Counted from the stretch's first letter, positions 1 to 9,066 are shown. The stretch: 64,000 nucleotides of DNA from Capnocytophaga sp. (GCF_030532915.1 NZ_JAUNKD010000003.1:14709-78708); one strand, 5' to 3'. Notes: generated from the sequence alone by a model not told the origin. Translations and numbers: made by a program.

Positions 1-282
1 CTTTGTCAAAGTTGAAAACTTTGACAAAGGTTTTTTTACATCATTCATCAACACGAATTTATCAAAAAGAATAAAAAAGTAGTAATTCGCTGTCACGAAT
101 TTACTAAAAAATAGTGAGTACATCACCTTTGTCAAAGTTGAAAACTTTGACAAAGGTTTTTTTACATCATTCATCAACACGGATTTATCAAAAAGAATAA
201 AAAAGTAGTAATTCGCCGTCACGAATCTACTAAAAAATAGTGAGTACATTACCTTTGGCAAAGTTGAAAACTTTGCCAAAGG
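1..282. repeat. 126-bp tandem repeat with terminator-like hairpins
   Basis: A 126-bp unit begins at 1, 127 and 253; the first two copies are nearly identical over their full length and the third keeps only the hairpin. Each copy starts with a hairpin (arms CCTTTGTCAAAG and CTTTGACAAAGG at 126-156) followed by a T-run in copies 1 and 2. In copy 3 (252-282) both arms change together (GTC to GGC, GAC to GCC), so pairing is kept. Each full unit also holds one AATTCG palindrome (83-104, about 209-230). No gene is visible here; function unknown. Confidence 0.85.
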
Positions 283-334
283 TTTTAATAAGTAATTAGC
301 TAAGATGAATTTACTAAAATGAATTTAAAATAAG

Positions 335-612
335 TAATTCGTCTTCACGAATTTATTAAGATAAATTGAAAAATAGTAATTCGTCTTAACGAATTTACTG
401 AAATGAATTTAAAATACGCAATTCGCCTTGACGAATTTAGTCTTATAAATTGAAATAACTAATTCGTCTCAACGAATCCATTGTTATAAACTAAAATAAC
501 AAATTCGTCGAGACGAATTTTGTGAAATAAAAATAAACAGTTAATTCGTGTTGGCGAATAGATAAAACACTTGCAAGTTTACCTAATTCGTCTTGACTAA
601 TTAGTATATTTT
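335..612. repeat. ~42-bp tandem palindromic repeats
   Basis: Imperfect palindromes with arms AATTCGT and ACGAATT begin at about 335, 377, 419, 460, 501 and 542, a spacing of 41-42 bp, with AT-rich spacers. A further degenerate copy lies at about 590. The neighbouring 126-bp unit equals three of these units, suggesting common descent. Centres vary (TCTTCA, TCTTAA, CCTTGA, TCGAGA) while the arms persist. No coding signal is visible. Confidence 0.8.
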
Positions 613-643
613 TCTTTTATGATAGAAAATAATCCTGACGAAT

Positions 644-846
644 TTCCCTTTGAAGGGGGGAAGAGGGATATCTTTCTCTCGGATACTCGTCTAAAAGAAA
701 ATTTTAAGCAAATTAATCCCAATGAATGACTTAAATATAGTAAAGTTAGGATAAATCGCCATGTCCATTCCCCTTTTGAAGCGTGTTAGAAAGATATTCT
801 CCTCTCCAAATCCCCCTTTGAAGGGGTTGGGGGGATGTCCTTCTAA
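644..846. repeat. Degenerate CCCTTTGAAGGGG elements
   Basis: Two copies of a short element with core CCCTTTGAAGGGG, followed by a G-rich stretch and a GATATC- or GATGTCC-like end, lie at about 644-680 and 805-845. A related inverted fragment (CTCCTTTCAAAGGGG) occurs near 8410-8440 between deoC and the next gene. They look like members of a dispersed non-coding family; nothing coding is seen. Confidence 0.5.
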
Positions 847-1094
847 AATAATAACTTAAATATGCTAAAAAGCATATCAATATGGATAACGAATTGCAAT
901 TCTATATTTTATAAAAGCAGAAAAAGGAAGAGGCATACAGAAAAATAATACTATTTGCATAGGTATCTTGACACTGATTATTGATTTATTTATATGTAGA
1001 AGTAATTCGTGCGCACGAACGATTATAAAATAAATTGAAGCGCCGGTGCAGGGCGTACGTTTTTACCAAACCGACGTAAAACGGATAAGATATA

Positions 1095-1330
1095 GCTAAC
1101 CCATTTTAAATTGTAGTTGTTTTCAAGAGTGATTTTCGACCTTGGAGACGAAGCGTTAAAAAAATCAATGAATGAAGCGTGGAAAATATCCGCTGTTCGA
1201 AGCGACCGCAGGGAGCAAGTTCGGAGATTTTCAGCGAAATAAAATTGATTTTTAGCGTAGTATCCAAAGTCTTGAATTTTTGGTTCTTTTGTTTCAAGAC
1301 AAAAGAACAGATATAAAAAGACAAATTACA
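1095..1330. repeat. Probable dispersed non-coding repeat with competing hairpins
   Basis: This block can be read as a 72-residue minus-strand frame, but it has no ribosome-binding signal or promoter and resembles an interspersed element more than a gene. Its right end has two mutually exclusive stems: GTCTTGAA (1269-1276) with TTCAAGAC (1293-1300), and GTTCTTTTG (1283-1291) with CAAAAGAAC (1300-1308). From general memory, similar text recurs in Flavobacteriaceae genomes; that is not shown by this window. Confidence 0.4.
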
Positions 1331-1386
1331 TAGAGGTAGCTATATACCGGCAGAATTACGCCACAATCCTGACCCATACGGCAAAA

Positions 1387-1427
1387 AACAAAAAATCCGA
1401 AAGAAAATAACTTCCGGATTTTTTGTT
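1387..1427 (-). terminator. Terminator after bioB
   Basis: Arms AAAAAATCCGAAAG and CTTCCGGATTTTTT form a stem with one mismatch and A/T-rich flanks, about 40 bases beyond the bioB stop. Confidence 0.75.
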
Positions 1428-1467
1428 CTGTATTACGATGAGTGTGTCAAACGCAGAAAGCTGAGCA

Positions 1468-2562
1468 TCAATCTTCATTGATTCTTGTTTTGCGTTTGTT
1501 TTCGTTGCGTTCAATTTTATGTGCGGGGCGTGTCCATTTAGGGTTTTCGCCTAAGGCAACAAATTCGGAATCTTCCGCCTCTACGGTGGTGGGTTGGGCG
1601 TGCTTTTCAAAGGGTTTTTGCGTGCGAAGTCCCAGCATTTCAAACATCATCATATCTTCATTGATGTTCGGATTGGGGGTGGTCAGTAGTTTGTCGCCCG
1701 CAAAAATGGAATTGGCTCCTGCGAAGAAACACATTGCTTGCCCTTCACGGCTCATTTGGGTTCGTCCTGCCGAAAGACGCACCTGTGTTTCAGGCATCAC
1801 GATACGGGTGGTAGCAATCATCCGAATCATTTCCCAGATTTCAACTGGCTTCTGGTCTTCCATCGGCGTGCCTTCCACCGCCACCAAAGCGTTGATGGGC
1901 ACGGACTCGGGTTGCGGGTTTAGCGTGGAAAGTGCCACGAGCATTCCCGCACGGTCTTCCAACGATTCACCCATCCCGATGATGCCACCGCTACACACGG
2001 TGATGTTTGTTTTCCGGACGTTTTCAATGGTTTGCAGCCGGTCTTCAAAGCCTCTGGTCGAGATGACTTCTTTGTAATATTCTTCCGAAGTATCCAAATT
2101 GTGGTTGTAGGCGTACAAGCCGGCTTCTGCCAGTCGTTTCGCCTGATTTTCAGTAATCATACCGAGCGTGCAGCAAACTTCCATATTGAGTTTGTTGATG
2201 GTTCGCACCATTTCAAGCACTTGGTCAAATTCGGGTCCGTCTTTCACGTTTCGCCACGCGGCGCCCATACACACGCGTGAAGCCCCCGACGATTTGGCTC
2301 GTAAGGCTTGGGCTTTAACGTGCGAAACACTCATCATTTCCTCAACTTCAACTCCCGTGTGATAGCGGGCAGCCTGCGGGCAATAACCACAGTCTTCCGA
2401 GCAACCTCCCGTTTTGATAGAGAGCAAGGTCGATACCTGTACCGTGTTGGGGTCGTGGTGTTTACGATGCACGGTGGCGGCTTCGTAAAGTAAATCCATC
2501 AGGGGTTTGTTGTAAATGGCGATGATTTCTTCTTTGGTCCAATTATGTCGAGTTTCAGTCAT
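1468..2562 (-). CDS. bioB: Biotin synthase
   Basis: Radical-SAM enzyme that inserts sulfur into dethiobiotin to make biotin. The 364-residue length fits the family. The radical-SAM cluster motif CxxxCxxC is seen at Cys54, Cys58 and Cys61 (GGCSEDCGYCPQ), followed by the family's typical blocks such as YNHNLDTS, GGIIGMGE and AGRTQM. The last carries the Arg that helps bind the [2Fe-2S] cluster in characterised enzymes. The gene stands alone: no bioA, bioD or bioF is in the window. It has a TAnnTTTG promoter upstream and a terminator downstream. Its C-terminal tail beyond residue 330 is charged and variable. Confidence 0.97.
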   Translation of the reverse strand: MTETRHNWTKEEIIAIYNKPLMDLLYEAATVHRKHHDPNTVQVSTLLSIKTGGCSEDCGYCPQAARYHTGVEVEEMMSVSHVKAQALRAKSSGASRVCMGAAWRNVKDGPEFDQVLEMVRTINKLNMEVCCTLGMITENQAKRLAEAGLYAYNHNLDTSEEYYKEVISTRGFEDRLQTIENVRKTNITVCSGGIIGMGESLEDRAGMLVALSTLNPQPESVPINALVAVEGTPMEDQKPVEIWEMIRMIATTRIVMPETQVRLSAGRTQMSREGQAMCFFAGANSIFAGDKLLTTPNPNINEDMMMFEMLGLRTQKPFEKHAQPTTVEAEDSEFVALGENPKWTRPAHKIERNENKRKTRINED

Positions 2563-2660
2563 ATTTTTTTTTCAGTTTTTATATCTATTAAATAGTGGTC
2601 GGGCAAACGAGGTGGTTTTTCAGAGTGAAAACAAATCCGACCCGAAAAATTTTCGAACTG

Positions 2661-2668
2661 CAAAAATA
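2661..2668 (-). promoter_or_regulatory. -7 element of bioB promoter
   Basis: TATTTTTG on the minus strand, about 100 bases before the bioB start, matches the Bacteroidota TAnnTTTG element. No clear TTG -33 box is seen. Confidence 0.5.
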
Positions 2669-2860
2669 ATAAATATAATGAGTTGTTAATTCTTTTTGAA
2701 AAAAAATATTTTCACGAGGCTGTTTCTGCCTAAATGACACCAAAATTATAAAACTCTTGGGGTTGTGTTAATGCGTTTATTATTAGATGTTTATTGTTTT
2801 TGAGTTAAATTTTATTACGGCTAATTGAAAAAACTTTTTTATTTTTAAAATTTATTTTTC

Positions 2861-2868
2861 TACCTTTG
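2861..2868 (+). promoter_or_regulatory. -7 element of olsF promoter
   Basis: TACCTTTG, 33 bases before the olsF start codon, matches TAnnTTTG. Confidence 0.65.
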
Positions 2869-2900
2869 TAAATTGTTAAGAAAAACATAATTGTTTATAT

Positions 2901-4724
2901 ATGGGACTTGTGAGTGCGCAAGAGGTGGCAAAAGCCATCAATCTTGATAAATATGGGGTTGTAGGAACTTTTGGGGGTTGGACGCTGATGAAGTTGCTCC
3001 GACTTTCAAAACTCAATGCCATTTACACCCGAAACAAGCATTTGCAAGGCATTGAATTCCTTAATAGTATCTTGGATGAATTTGAAATTCAGTTTCAAAT
3101 TCCGGAAGAAGATTTACGAAATATCCCCAAAGACGGCGCTTTTATTACCATATCCAATCACCCTCTCGGGGGAATTGACGGGATTTTATTGCTAAAATTA
3201 TTGCTTGAAAAACGTCCCGATTTTAAGATTATGGCGAACTTTCTGTTGCAACGTATTGAGCCGTTAGCCCCGTACGTGATGCCCGTTAATCCGTTTGAAA
3301 ACCACAAAGATGCAAAGTCGAGTGTGTTGGGTTTTAAACAAACAATCAAGCATTTACAAGAAGGAATGCCACTGGGGCTTTTCCCCGCAGGCGAAGTTTC
3401 GGTAAGTCGTGAAGGAAAACTCGTGGTGGACAAGCCTTGGGAAGAAGCCGCGATGAAGCTCGCCAAAAAAGCAAAAGTGCCTGTTATCCCGATTTATTTT
3501 CACGCCAAAAACAGCAAATTGTTCTATACGCTTTCTAAAATAAGTGATACGTTGCGCACGGCAAAATTGCCTTCTGAATTATTAACGCAAAGAAAAAGAA
3601 CGATTTATATCCGAATTGGGAAGCCCATTTCCGTTCAGGTACAAGAGGAATATAAAGATATTGAATCGTACACCGAGTTTTTGCGAAAGAAAACGTATAT
3701 TTTGGCCAACGCCTTTGAGCAGAGTAATAAATTTATTCCGTTGGGAACTGTTTTAAAGTCGAATAAAACGGCAAAACAGCCTGAGGAAATCATTGAGCCT
3801 GTTGGTGCAGAACTCGTTGAAAATGAAATTAAATTGATTACCGATAAGGGCTTCCGATTGCTGAAAAATAACAATTACGAAGTGTTTTTAGCACCTTATT
3901 GCGAAATTCCGAATATAATGAAGGAGATAGGCAGGCTTCGTGAAGTTACTTTCCGTGAAGTAGGGGAAGGAACAAATGCTTCCATTGATTTGGATAATTT
4001 TGATGAATATTACCACCATTTATTCCTTTGGGATTCAGATAATAAAAAAGTGGCGGGAGCTTATCGTATGGGCTTGGGAGCTGAAATTTTCCCTAAACAC
4101 GGCATTGATGGGTTTTACACGCATAGTTTGTTCCGTTTTGAACCGGAACTTCACGATATGATGAGCAAAACCATTGAAATGGGACGGGCGTTTGTAATCC
4201 CTGAGTATCAGCAAAAACCGATGCCGTTATTCTTACTTTGGAAGGGAATTGCTCACACCACATTGCGCCACCCTGAGCATCATTATTTGTTGGGAGGTGT
4301 GAGCATCAGTAATCAGTTTTCAAACTTTTCAAAATCGTTGATGATTGAGTTTATGAAATCAAATTTTTACGACCCGTATGTAGCTCAGTACGTGCGTCCT
4401 AAAAAAGAATTTAAAGTAAAACTCAACGATGCTGACAAAGATTTTATCTTTGACGAAACACAAGCCGATTTGAATAAATTCGATAAAATTATTGACGAAC
4501 TTGAGCCCGGAAATCTCCGTTTGCCGGTTTTGATAAAAAAATATATCAAGCAGAATGCCAAGGTGATAGCCTTTAATGTTGATCCGATGTTTAACAACGC
4601 CATTGACGGATTGATGTACATCCGCATTGCCGATTTACCCGAAAGTACAATGAAACCGGTGATGGAGGAATTTCAAGCCGAGTTGGAAGCCAAAGCAAAA
4701 GAAAAAAACGAAAACGCAGGCTGA
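2901..4724 (+). CDS. olsF: Bifunctional ornithine/glycine lipid acyltransferase (OlsF-type)
   Basis: 607 residues in two domains. The N-terminal half is a PlsC-like O-acyltransferase: SNHPLGGIDG at 85-94 is the His/Asp catalytic motif, and GLFPAGEVS near residue 160 is the substrate-binding motif. The C-terminal half (about 310-560) resembles the OlsB/hemolysin-type N-acyltransferase, with VTFREVGEG and RFEPELHDMM. The same fusion in Flavobacterium johnsoniae and Serratia makes ornithine lipids by N- then O-acylation, so an amino-acid membrane lipid is the likely product. The head group (ornithine or glycine) cannot be told from sequence. It is probably a single gene with its own promoter. 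Confidence 0.85.
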   Translation: MGLVSAQEVAKAINLDKYGVVGTFGGWTLMKLLRLSKLNAIYTRNKHLQGIEFLNSILDEFEIQFQIPEEDLRNIPKDGAFITISNHPLGGIDGILLLKLLLEKRPDFKIMANFLLQRIEPLAPYVMPVNPFENHKDAKSSVLGFKQTIKHLQEGMPLGLFPAGEVSVSREGKLVVDKPWEEAAMKLAKKAKVPVIPIYFHAKNSKLFYTLSKISDTLRTAKLPSELLTQRKRTIYIRIGKPISVQVQEEYKDIESYTEFLRKKTYILANAFEQSNKFIPLGTVLKSNKTAKQPEEIIEPVGAELVENEIKLITDKGFRLLKNNNYEVFLAPYCEIPNIMKEIGRLREVTFREVGEGTNASIDLDNFDEYYHHLFLWDSDNKKVAGAYRMGLGAEIFPKHGIDGFYTHSLFRFEPELHDMMSKTIEMGRAFVIPEYQQKPMPLFLLWKGIAHTTLRHPEHHYLLGGVSISNQFSNFSKSLMIEFMKSNFYDPYVAQYVRPKKEFKVKLNDADKDFIFDETQADLNKFDKIIDELEPGNLRLPVLIKKYIKQNAKVIAFNVDPMFNNAIDGLMYIRIADLPESTMKPVMEEFQAELEAKAKEKNENAG

Positions 4725-4767
4725 TTTCCTTATTTTTAAAGCAGTAAATAACTTTTCTTAAATCACT

Positions 4768-4775
4768 TACCTTTG
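4768..4775 (+). promoter_or_regulatory. -7 element that fixes the LRR gene start
   Basis: TACCTTTG sits only three bases before an in-frame GTG at 4778, which therefore cannot be the start. The ATG at 4796 can. Confidence 0.6.
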
Positions 4776-4795
4776 AAGTGAATGTAAAATCATAT

Positions 4796-6178
4796 ATGAG
4801 TCCGATACTGAAAAAAACTACTTTCTTTTTGTTTATTCTGTTGATTAACAGTGTTTTTTCACAAGAAATGCCGCCGTTATTCCGCATTGAAAATAACGTG
4901 CTGAAAGGTTGTGATTGTGAACAAATTCCGTCAAGTGGGCATATTGAAATCCCATATTTTGTTAAAAAGATTGAGAAAGAGGTTTTTGCAAATTGTTACC
5001 AATTAAAGTCGATTGAAATTCCCGATACAATTGAGAGTATTGCAGAGAGAGCATTTTTTAATTGTAACAATATCAAAGTGATAAATATCCCCGATGGTGT
5101 TTTACGGATTGAAAAAGAAGCCTTTGCGTCTTGCTCAAATCTGGAAGCACTGCATTTTGCGGGGTCGGTTCAAAAAATTGGTGATGCCGCCTTTAAATCC
5201 TGCGTGAGTTTAGAACGAATCACCTTGCCTGAATCCATTATTTCTTTTGGAGCGAGTGTTTTTGAAGATTGCACAAGTTTAAAAAGTGTGATTCTTCCGC
5301 AGCAACTTATCAGTTTGCCGTATCGTACTTTTTTTCAGTGTAAAAGCCTAAAAACAATCACTATTCCGCAGCAAATTGCCCACATCGGGGCGAGTGCGTT
5401 CGCTTTCTGTAATTCATTGACTTCCGTAAAGATAACGGGCGAATTACAAATTGTTGGTAACGACGCTTTTGAAAATTGCAGGTCGTTAAAAGAAATTCAT
5501 TTGCCGGAAACCGTTGCCGAATTAGGAGCCAGCGCTTTTTATAACTGTACGCAACTTGAAGTTGTAAGTTTGCCCAAGCAACTTACGCACATCAAGAATG
5601 ATACCTTTCTGGACTGTACTCAATTGCACACCGTTATATTGCCTGAGAAGTTACAGAAAATTGGAATGAATGCCTTCCGGAATTGTCACAACATCACATA
5701 TATTGAACTGCCTAATACGGTTACGGACATCCTTTTTGGGGCGTTTAGCGGTTGCAAAAATTTGAAAGTCGTTAAATTATCAAAATTAACGAGCCACTTG
5801 GGATATAACGCCTTTGCGGGTTGTGAAAATTTACAACGAATTGAACTGCCTGATATGCTAACGGAAGTGAGCGACAAGGTTTTTTATGATTGTAAACGTT
5901 TGGTTTCGGTAAGGATGCCAAAAAATGTGCAACATATCGGGGTGCAGGCTTTTTACGGGTGCGAATCGTTAAGAAGCATACGCATTCCGGAAAGTGTTTC
6001 AAAAATTGGTTTGGAAGCCTTTCGAGGGTGCTCCGCTTTGCAAGAAATTCGTTTGGAGGCACTTACCCCACCTGAAATCACTCGCTCTATCGGATATAAG
6101 GGAATTATCATCGTGCCTAAAAAGAGCAAACAAGCCTATCAAGAAAATCCGTTGTGGAATGGCAATGTCTTGAAATAG
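4796..6178 (+). CDS. BspA-like leucine-rich-repeat secreted protein
   Basis: 460 residues from the ATG at 4796. A signal peptide is clear (hydrophobic FFLFILLINSVFS, then Q). The rest is almost entirely about 23-residue leucine-rich repeats of the BspA/TpLRR (LRR_5) type, with the recurrent pattern IPxxVxxIGxxAFxxCxxL repeated some 16 times and conserved Cys in each. Such proteins are surface or secreted and often bind host proteins or other bacteria; the ligand here is unknown. No Cys lipobox and no recognisable type IX sorting domain is seen at the C-terminus, so final location is uncertain. Confidence 0.85.
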   Translation: MSPILKKTTFFLFILLINSVFSQEMPPLFRIENNVLKGCDCEQIPSSGHIEIPYFVKKIEKEVFANCYQLKSIEIPDTIESIAERAFFNCNNIKVINIPDGVLRIEKEAFASCSNLEALHFAGSVQKIGDAAFKSCVSLERITLPESIISFGASVFEDCTSLKSVILPQQLISLPYRTFFQCKSLKTITIPQQIAHIGASAFAFCNSLTSVKITGELQIVGNDAFENCRSLKEIHLPETVAELGASAFYNCTQLEVVSLPKQLTHIKNDTFLDCTQLHTVILPEKLQKIGMNAFRNCHNITYIELPNTVTDILFGAFSGCKNLKVVKLSKLTSHLGYNAFAGCENLQRIELPDMLTEVSDKVFYDCKRLVSVRMPKNVQHIGVQAFYGCESLRSIRIPESVSKIGLEAFRGCSALQEIRLEALTPPEITRSIGYKGIIIVPKKSKQAYQENPLWNGNVLK

Positions 6179-6186
6179 TAGCCTAC

Positions 6187-6361
6187 GCACAATTGTGCAT
6201 TAGTCCCATCATATAAAAGAATAAAAAGCAGTGAGCAAAATTCGGTAGAACAATAAAAAGAAGGTTAAGCATAGATGTTCTTGCTGTAAAATAATTAAAA
6301 GAATAGAAAACAGCAATAAAAATTTGCTTGCAAGAGATGAAATGATAAAAGCACAATTATT
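6187..6361. repeat. ~175-bp MITE-like element, copy A
   Basis: Bounded by GCACAATTGTGC (6187-6198) and GCACAATTAT (6351-6360), 164 bp apart start to start. A second element at 12841-13015 has the same end motifs at exactly the same distance. The interior is AT-rich and lacks a gene. The two copies share the right end (ATAAAAGCACAATT), but their interiors are only weakly alike. It occupies most of the 298-bp gap before galE. Confidence 0.45.
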
Positions 6362-6476
6362 AATGATGTACTTCAAGTTGTTTTAAATAGAAATATACAC
6401 AAAATGTTTTGGCTCAATAAGCGCTGTTTTATGCAGACTTATTGAACCATTTTTATGTTTTGTTTTGATACGCGCA

Positions 6477-7499
6477 CTATCGCCCACGCACTTTCTTTTC
6501 CCATTTCCAAGCCGAAGCCATTGCTTCATCTAAGGTTGATTTTGATTTCCAGCCTAAAATGTTGTTTGCTTTGTCGGTATTGGCGTAGGCAGCTGTGATG
6601 TCGCCTGCACGTCTTCCAACGATTTGATAATTCAATTTTTCACCGGAAACCCGCTCAAAACTGTTTATTACTTCCAAAACACTGCTTCCCGTTCCTGTCC
6701 CCACGTTGAAAACTTCGTAATTTTCAGTGTTCTTCCCGTCCAACAAACGTTGTAAGGCAACTACGTGTGCTTTTGCTAAATCCACCACGTGAATATAATC
6801 GCGAATGCAAGTGCCGTCGGGGGTTGGGTAATCATCACCAAAAACAGAAAGTTTTTCACGCAAGCCAATGCCCGTTTGGGTGATGAACGGAACTAAATTT
6901 TGAGGAACGCCAATAGGAAGCTCGCCAATTTCAGCCGAAGGGTGCGCCCCAATCGGATTGAAGTAACGCAGTGAAATTGCTTGCAAATGAGGTGTTACTT
7001 TGCAGGTGTCGGCAATAATTTCTTCGCCAATTTGCTTTGTGTTTCCGTAAGGCGACTCTGCTTTTTTCACCGGCGCATTTTCCGTAATTGGAAGTTCATC
7101 GGCTTGACCATATACCGTGCAGGAGGAGCTAAAAATGAAGTGTGCTTTGTCTTTTTTGCTCAGTTCTTGCAGTAAATATACTAATGTACTGAGGTTATTT
7201 TCGTAATAAAGCAAAGGTTTTTCTACGCTTTCGCCCACCGCTTTTGAGGCGGCAAAGTGTATCATTCCGGCAAGGTCTTGATGCCGTTTGAAGAAATCAA
7301 TAACGGCTTGTTTGTCGCGCAAATCAAATTTCTCGAAAATAGGCTTTATGCCCGTGATGCTTTCAATGCGCGGAAGCACATCTTCTGACGAATTTGATAA
7401 ATTATCAATGATAACAACCTCGAAACCCGAGTTTTGTAACTCAACTACCGTGTGCGAACCGATAAATCCGAGTCCGCCCGTTACAACAATTTTTTTCAT
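6477..7499 (-). CDS. galE: UDP-glucose 4-epimerase
   Basis: Interconverts UDP-glucose and UDP-galactose using bound NAD. It is an extended short-chain dehydrogenase of 340 residues, the family's usual length. The Rossmann motif TGGLGFIGS is at 7-15, the catalytic Ser125 lies in FSSSCTVYG, and the YxxxK pair is Tyr151/Lys155. NYEVFNVGTG and RDYIHVVDLA are further typical blocks. It lies 67 bases downstream of deoC on the same strand, so the two may be co-transcribed. The product would feed surface polysaccharide or galactose use. Confidence 0.95.
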   Translation of the reverse strand: MKKIVVTGGLGFIGSHTVVELQNSGFEVVIIDNLSNSSEDVLPRIESITGIKPIFEKFDLRDKQAVIDFFKRHQDLAGMIHFAASKAVGESVEKPLLYYENNLSTLVYLLQELSKKDKAHFIFSSSCTVYGQADELPITENAPVKKAESPYGNTKQIGEEIIADTCKVTPHLQAISLRYFNPIGAHPSAEIGELPIGVPQNLVPFITQTGIGLREKLSVFGDDYPTPDGTCIRDYIHVVDLAKAHVVALQRLLDGKNTENYEVFNVGTGTGSSVLEVINSFERVSGEKLNYQIVGRRAGDITAAYANTDKANNILGWKSKSTLDEAMASAWKWEKKVRGR

Positions 7500-7566
7500 A
7501 TCTATAAACTATTTTTGTATTTCAACTAAAAATGAGTAAGGCAATTTTTGCTTGAAAATTACCTTA

Positions 7567-8226
7567 TTAATAGCCTGTTCCCGTTTTTCCGGTTACGATG
7601 GCAATTCCGTTAGATGTTCCGATACGTTGCACACCCAAATTAATGTATTCCATTGCTGTTTGGAAGTCTCGAACACCGCCCGAAGCCTTAATTTTTGCTT
7701 TTCCGCTCACGGACTCTTTCATAAGAGTTACATCGGCAAGTGTAGCCCCGCCGGTGCCAAATCCTGTGGAGGTTTTTACAAAATCAGCCCCTGCTTGCAC
7801 CGAAAGTTCACACGCCAACCGTTTTTGAGCATCGGTCAGGTAACAAGTCTCTAAAATGACTTTCAGCACCTTATTGCCACAGGCTTTTTTGATGAGCGTA
7901 ATTTCGTCAAGCACTTTCTGAGTCTCACCCGATAGCAACCAACCTACGTTGATAACCATATCAATTTCGTCGGCTCCATCGGCAAGAGCCTGCTCAGTTT
8001 CAAATACTTTTGAGTGGGTGCTCATCGCCCCAAGCGGAAAACCGACAACACTGCATACCTTCACATCGGTTCCGGCTAAAAATTCTTTTGCGTAAGGCAC
8101 ATAACAGCTATTTACGCAAACGGAGAAAAAATTATACTTTACCGCTTCCTCGCAAAGCGTTTTTATTTCCGAAACGGTTGCCGCAGCTTTTAAGAGCGTG
8201 TGGTCGATATATTTGTTAAGTTCCAT
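7567..8226 (-). CDS. deoC: Deoxyribose-phosphate aldolase
   Basis: Class I aldolase splitting 2-deoxyribose 5-phosphate into glyceraldehyde 3-phosphate and acetaldehyde in nucleoside salvage. At 219 residues it belongs to the short bacterial DeoC group. The Schiff-base lysine is Lys151 in DFVKTSTGF; Asp89 (DEIDMVIN) and Lys180 (IKASGG) complete the known active site. A TAnnTTTG promoter with a TTG -33 box lies about 105-160 bases upstream. No other deo gene is adjacent; galE follows. Confidence 0.95.
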   Translation of the reverse strand: MELNKYIDHTLLKAAATVSEIKTLCEEAVKYNFFSVCVNSCYVPYAKEFLAGTDVKVCSVVGFPLGAMSTHSKVFETEQALADGADEIDMVINVGWLLSGETQKVLDEITLIKKACGNKVLKVILETCYLTDAQKRLACELSVQAGADFVKTSTGFGTGGATLADVTLMKESVSGKAKIKASGGVRDFQTAMEYINLGVQRIGTSNGIAIVTGKTGTGY

Positions 8227-8330
8227 ATTTTGATTTTAATATTTATTTTTAGTAAAAGAGTTCAAAATTTTTTAATAATAATATTGGTGAAAGTTGAGTC
8301 GTTTTTGTAACTGCTTGCAGAAATGAATTG

Positions 8331-8338
8331 CAAATTTA
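8331..8338 (-). promoter_or_regulatory. deoC promoter
   Basis: TAAATTTG on the minus strand with a TTG 20 bases further upstream, a good match to the Bacteroidota -33/-7 promoter. Confidence 0.65.
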
Positions 8339-8451
8339 CGGACTTATTCATTTTTGTGCAACCCATATAGAAAAAATGACGATTTTCTAAGTTTATTTTA
8401 TTGAAAATCATATCCCTCTGCTCCTTTCAAAGGGGAAATGATACTGATAAA

Positions 8452-8967
8452 TTAGTGTAAATTGCTATGTTTCAAAAGAATCTTCAAATGTTCATCACTG
8501 TTTAGTGCTTCACGTAATTTTTCTATATTTTTAACGCTCACCAACACTGTCTCCCCATTTTTTAAGGAAATAAATAACCCTTTGTTACCTGAAATATGAT
8601 AAACCTTTCCGTATTGTGAACTAATTCTAATACCTGCTTTCATTTTACGATACGTGATGAGTTCCATTGCTTGAATTTCCTTAATAGGAATCGTTTTCTT
8701 TGAAAAAGGGAATGCTTCAATTTTAACAGACTGATTTGTAAGGGTTAATGATATATTCATCACGGAGAAAGTTAGTATGACAACAAACCAGAACAAAACC
8801 AAAAAAAGTAGCACCATATGCAATATTGGCGACTCTCCAAAAGGATTTTTTACAAAAAGATGTCTGTAAGCCCAGTAAATGAATAGAAGGCAAAATAACC
8901 ACAAACCTATTTTAATCCAATCGGGAAGTAGTTTCTGTTTTTCAAAAAATAATGCATTTAATTCCAT
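8452..8967 (-). CDS. Small membrane protein of unknown function
   Basis: 171 residues, not assigned to a named family. Two hydrophobic helices are visible near residues 17-38 and 47-70, followed by a soluble beta-rich domain (ISLTLTNQSVKIEAFPFSKKTIPIKEI...). That arrangement resembles bacterial PH-like proteins: two membrane helices, then strands ending in a helix with VSVKNIEKLREAL. The likeness is my inference, not a firm match. It has its own -7 box 23 bases upstream and stands alone, running in the same direction as the S46 peptidase but separated from it by a terminator. Confidence 0.75.
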   Translation of the reverse strand: MELNALFFEKQKLLPDWIKIGLWLFCLLFIYWAYRHLFVKNPFGESPILHMVLLFLVLFWFVVILTFSVMNISLTLTNQSVKIEAFPFSKKTIPIKEIQAMELITYRKMKAGIRISSQYGKVYHISGNKGLFISLKNGETVLVSVKNIEKLREALNSDEHLKILLKHSNLH

Positions 8968-8989
8968 AAAAGTAATCGGTTTTTTAGTA

Positions 8990-8997
8990 CAAAAATA
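8990..8997 (-). promoter_or_regulatory. -7 element of the small membrane protein gene
   Basis: TATTTTTG on the minus strand, 23 bases before the ATG. Confidence 0.6.
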
Positions 8998-9034
8998 CTA
9001 AATCAGTTTGTTTCTGTCAATTAAAAAATATAAA

Positions 9035-9066
9035 AAATGCAGTCAGAGGTAGTGCTGACTGCATTT
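9035..9066 (-). terminator. Terminator after the S46 peptidase gene
   Basis: Perfect 12-bp stem AAATGCAGTCAG / CTGACTGCATTT with an 8-base loop, followed on the minus strand by a T-run; six bases beyond the stop codon. Confidence 0.9.

Larger units (their letters stand above)
2563..2900. other. Divergent intergenic region bioB/olsF
   Basis: The 338-bp gap carries a minus-strand -7 box for bioB (2661-2668), a plus-strand -7 box for olsF (2861-2868) and a short dyad CGAAAAATTTTCG near the bioB transcript start. No gene is seen. Confidence 0.6.

Noticed and set aside
1106..1324. 72-residue minus-strand frame
   Set aside because: Looks like a frame through a dispersed repeat; no supporting signals.
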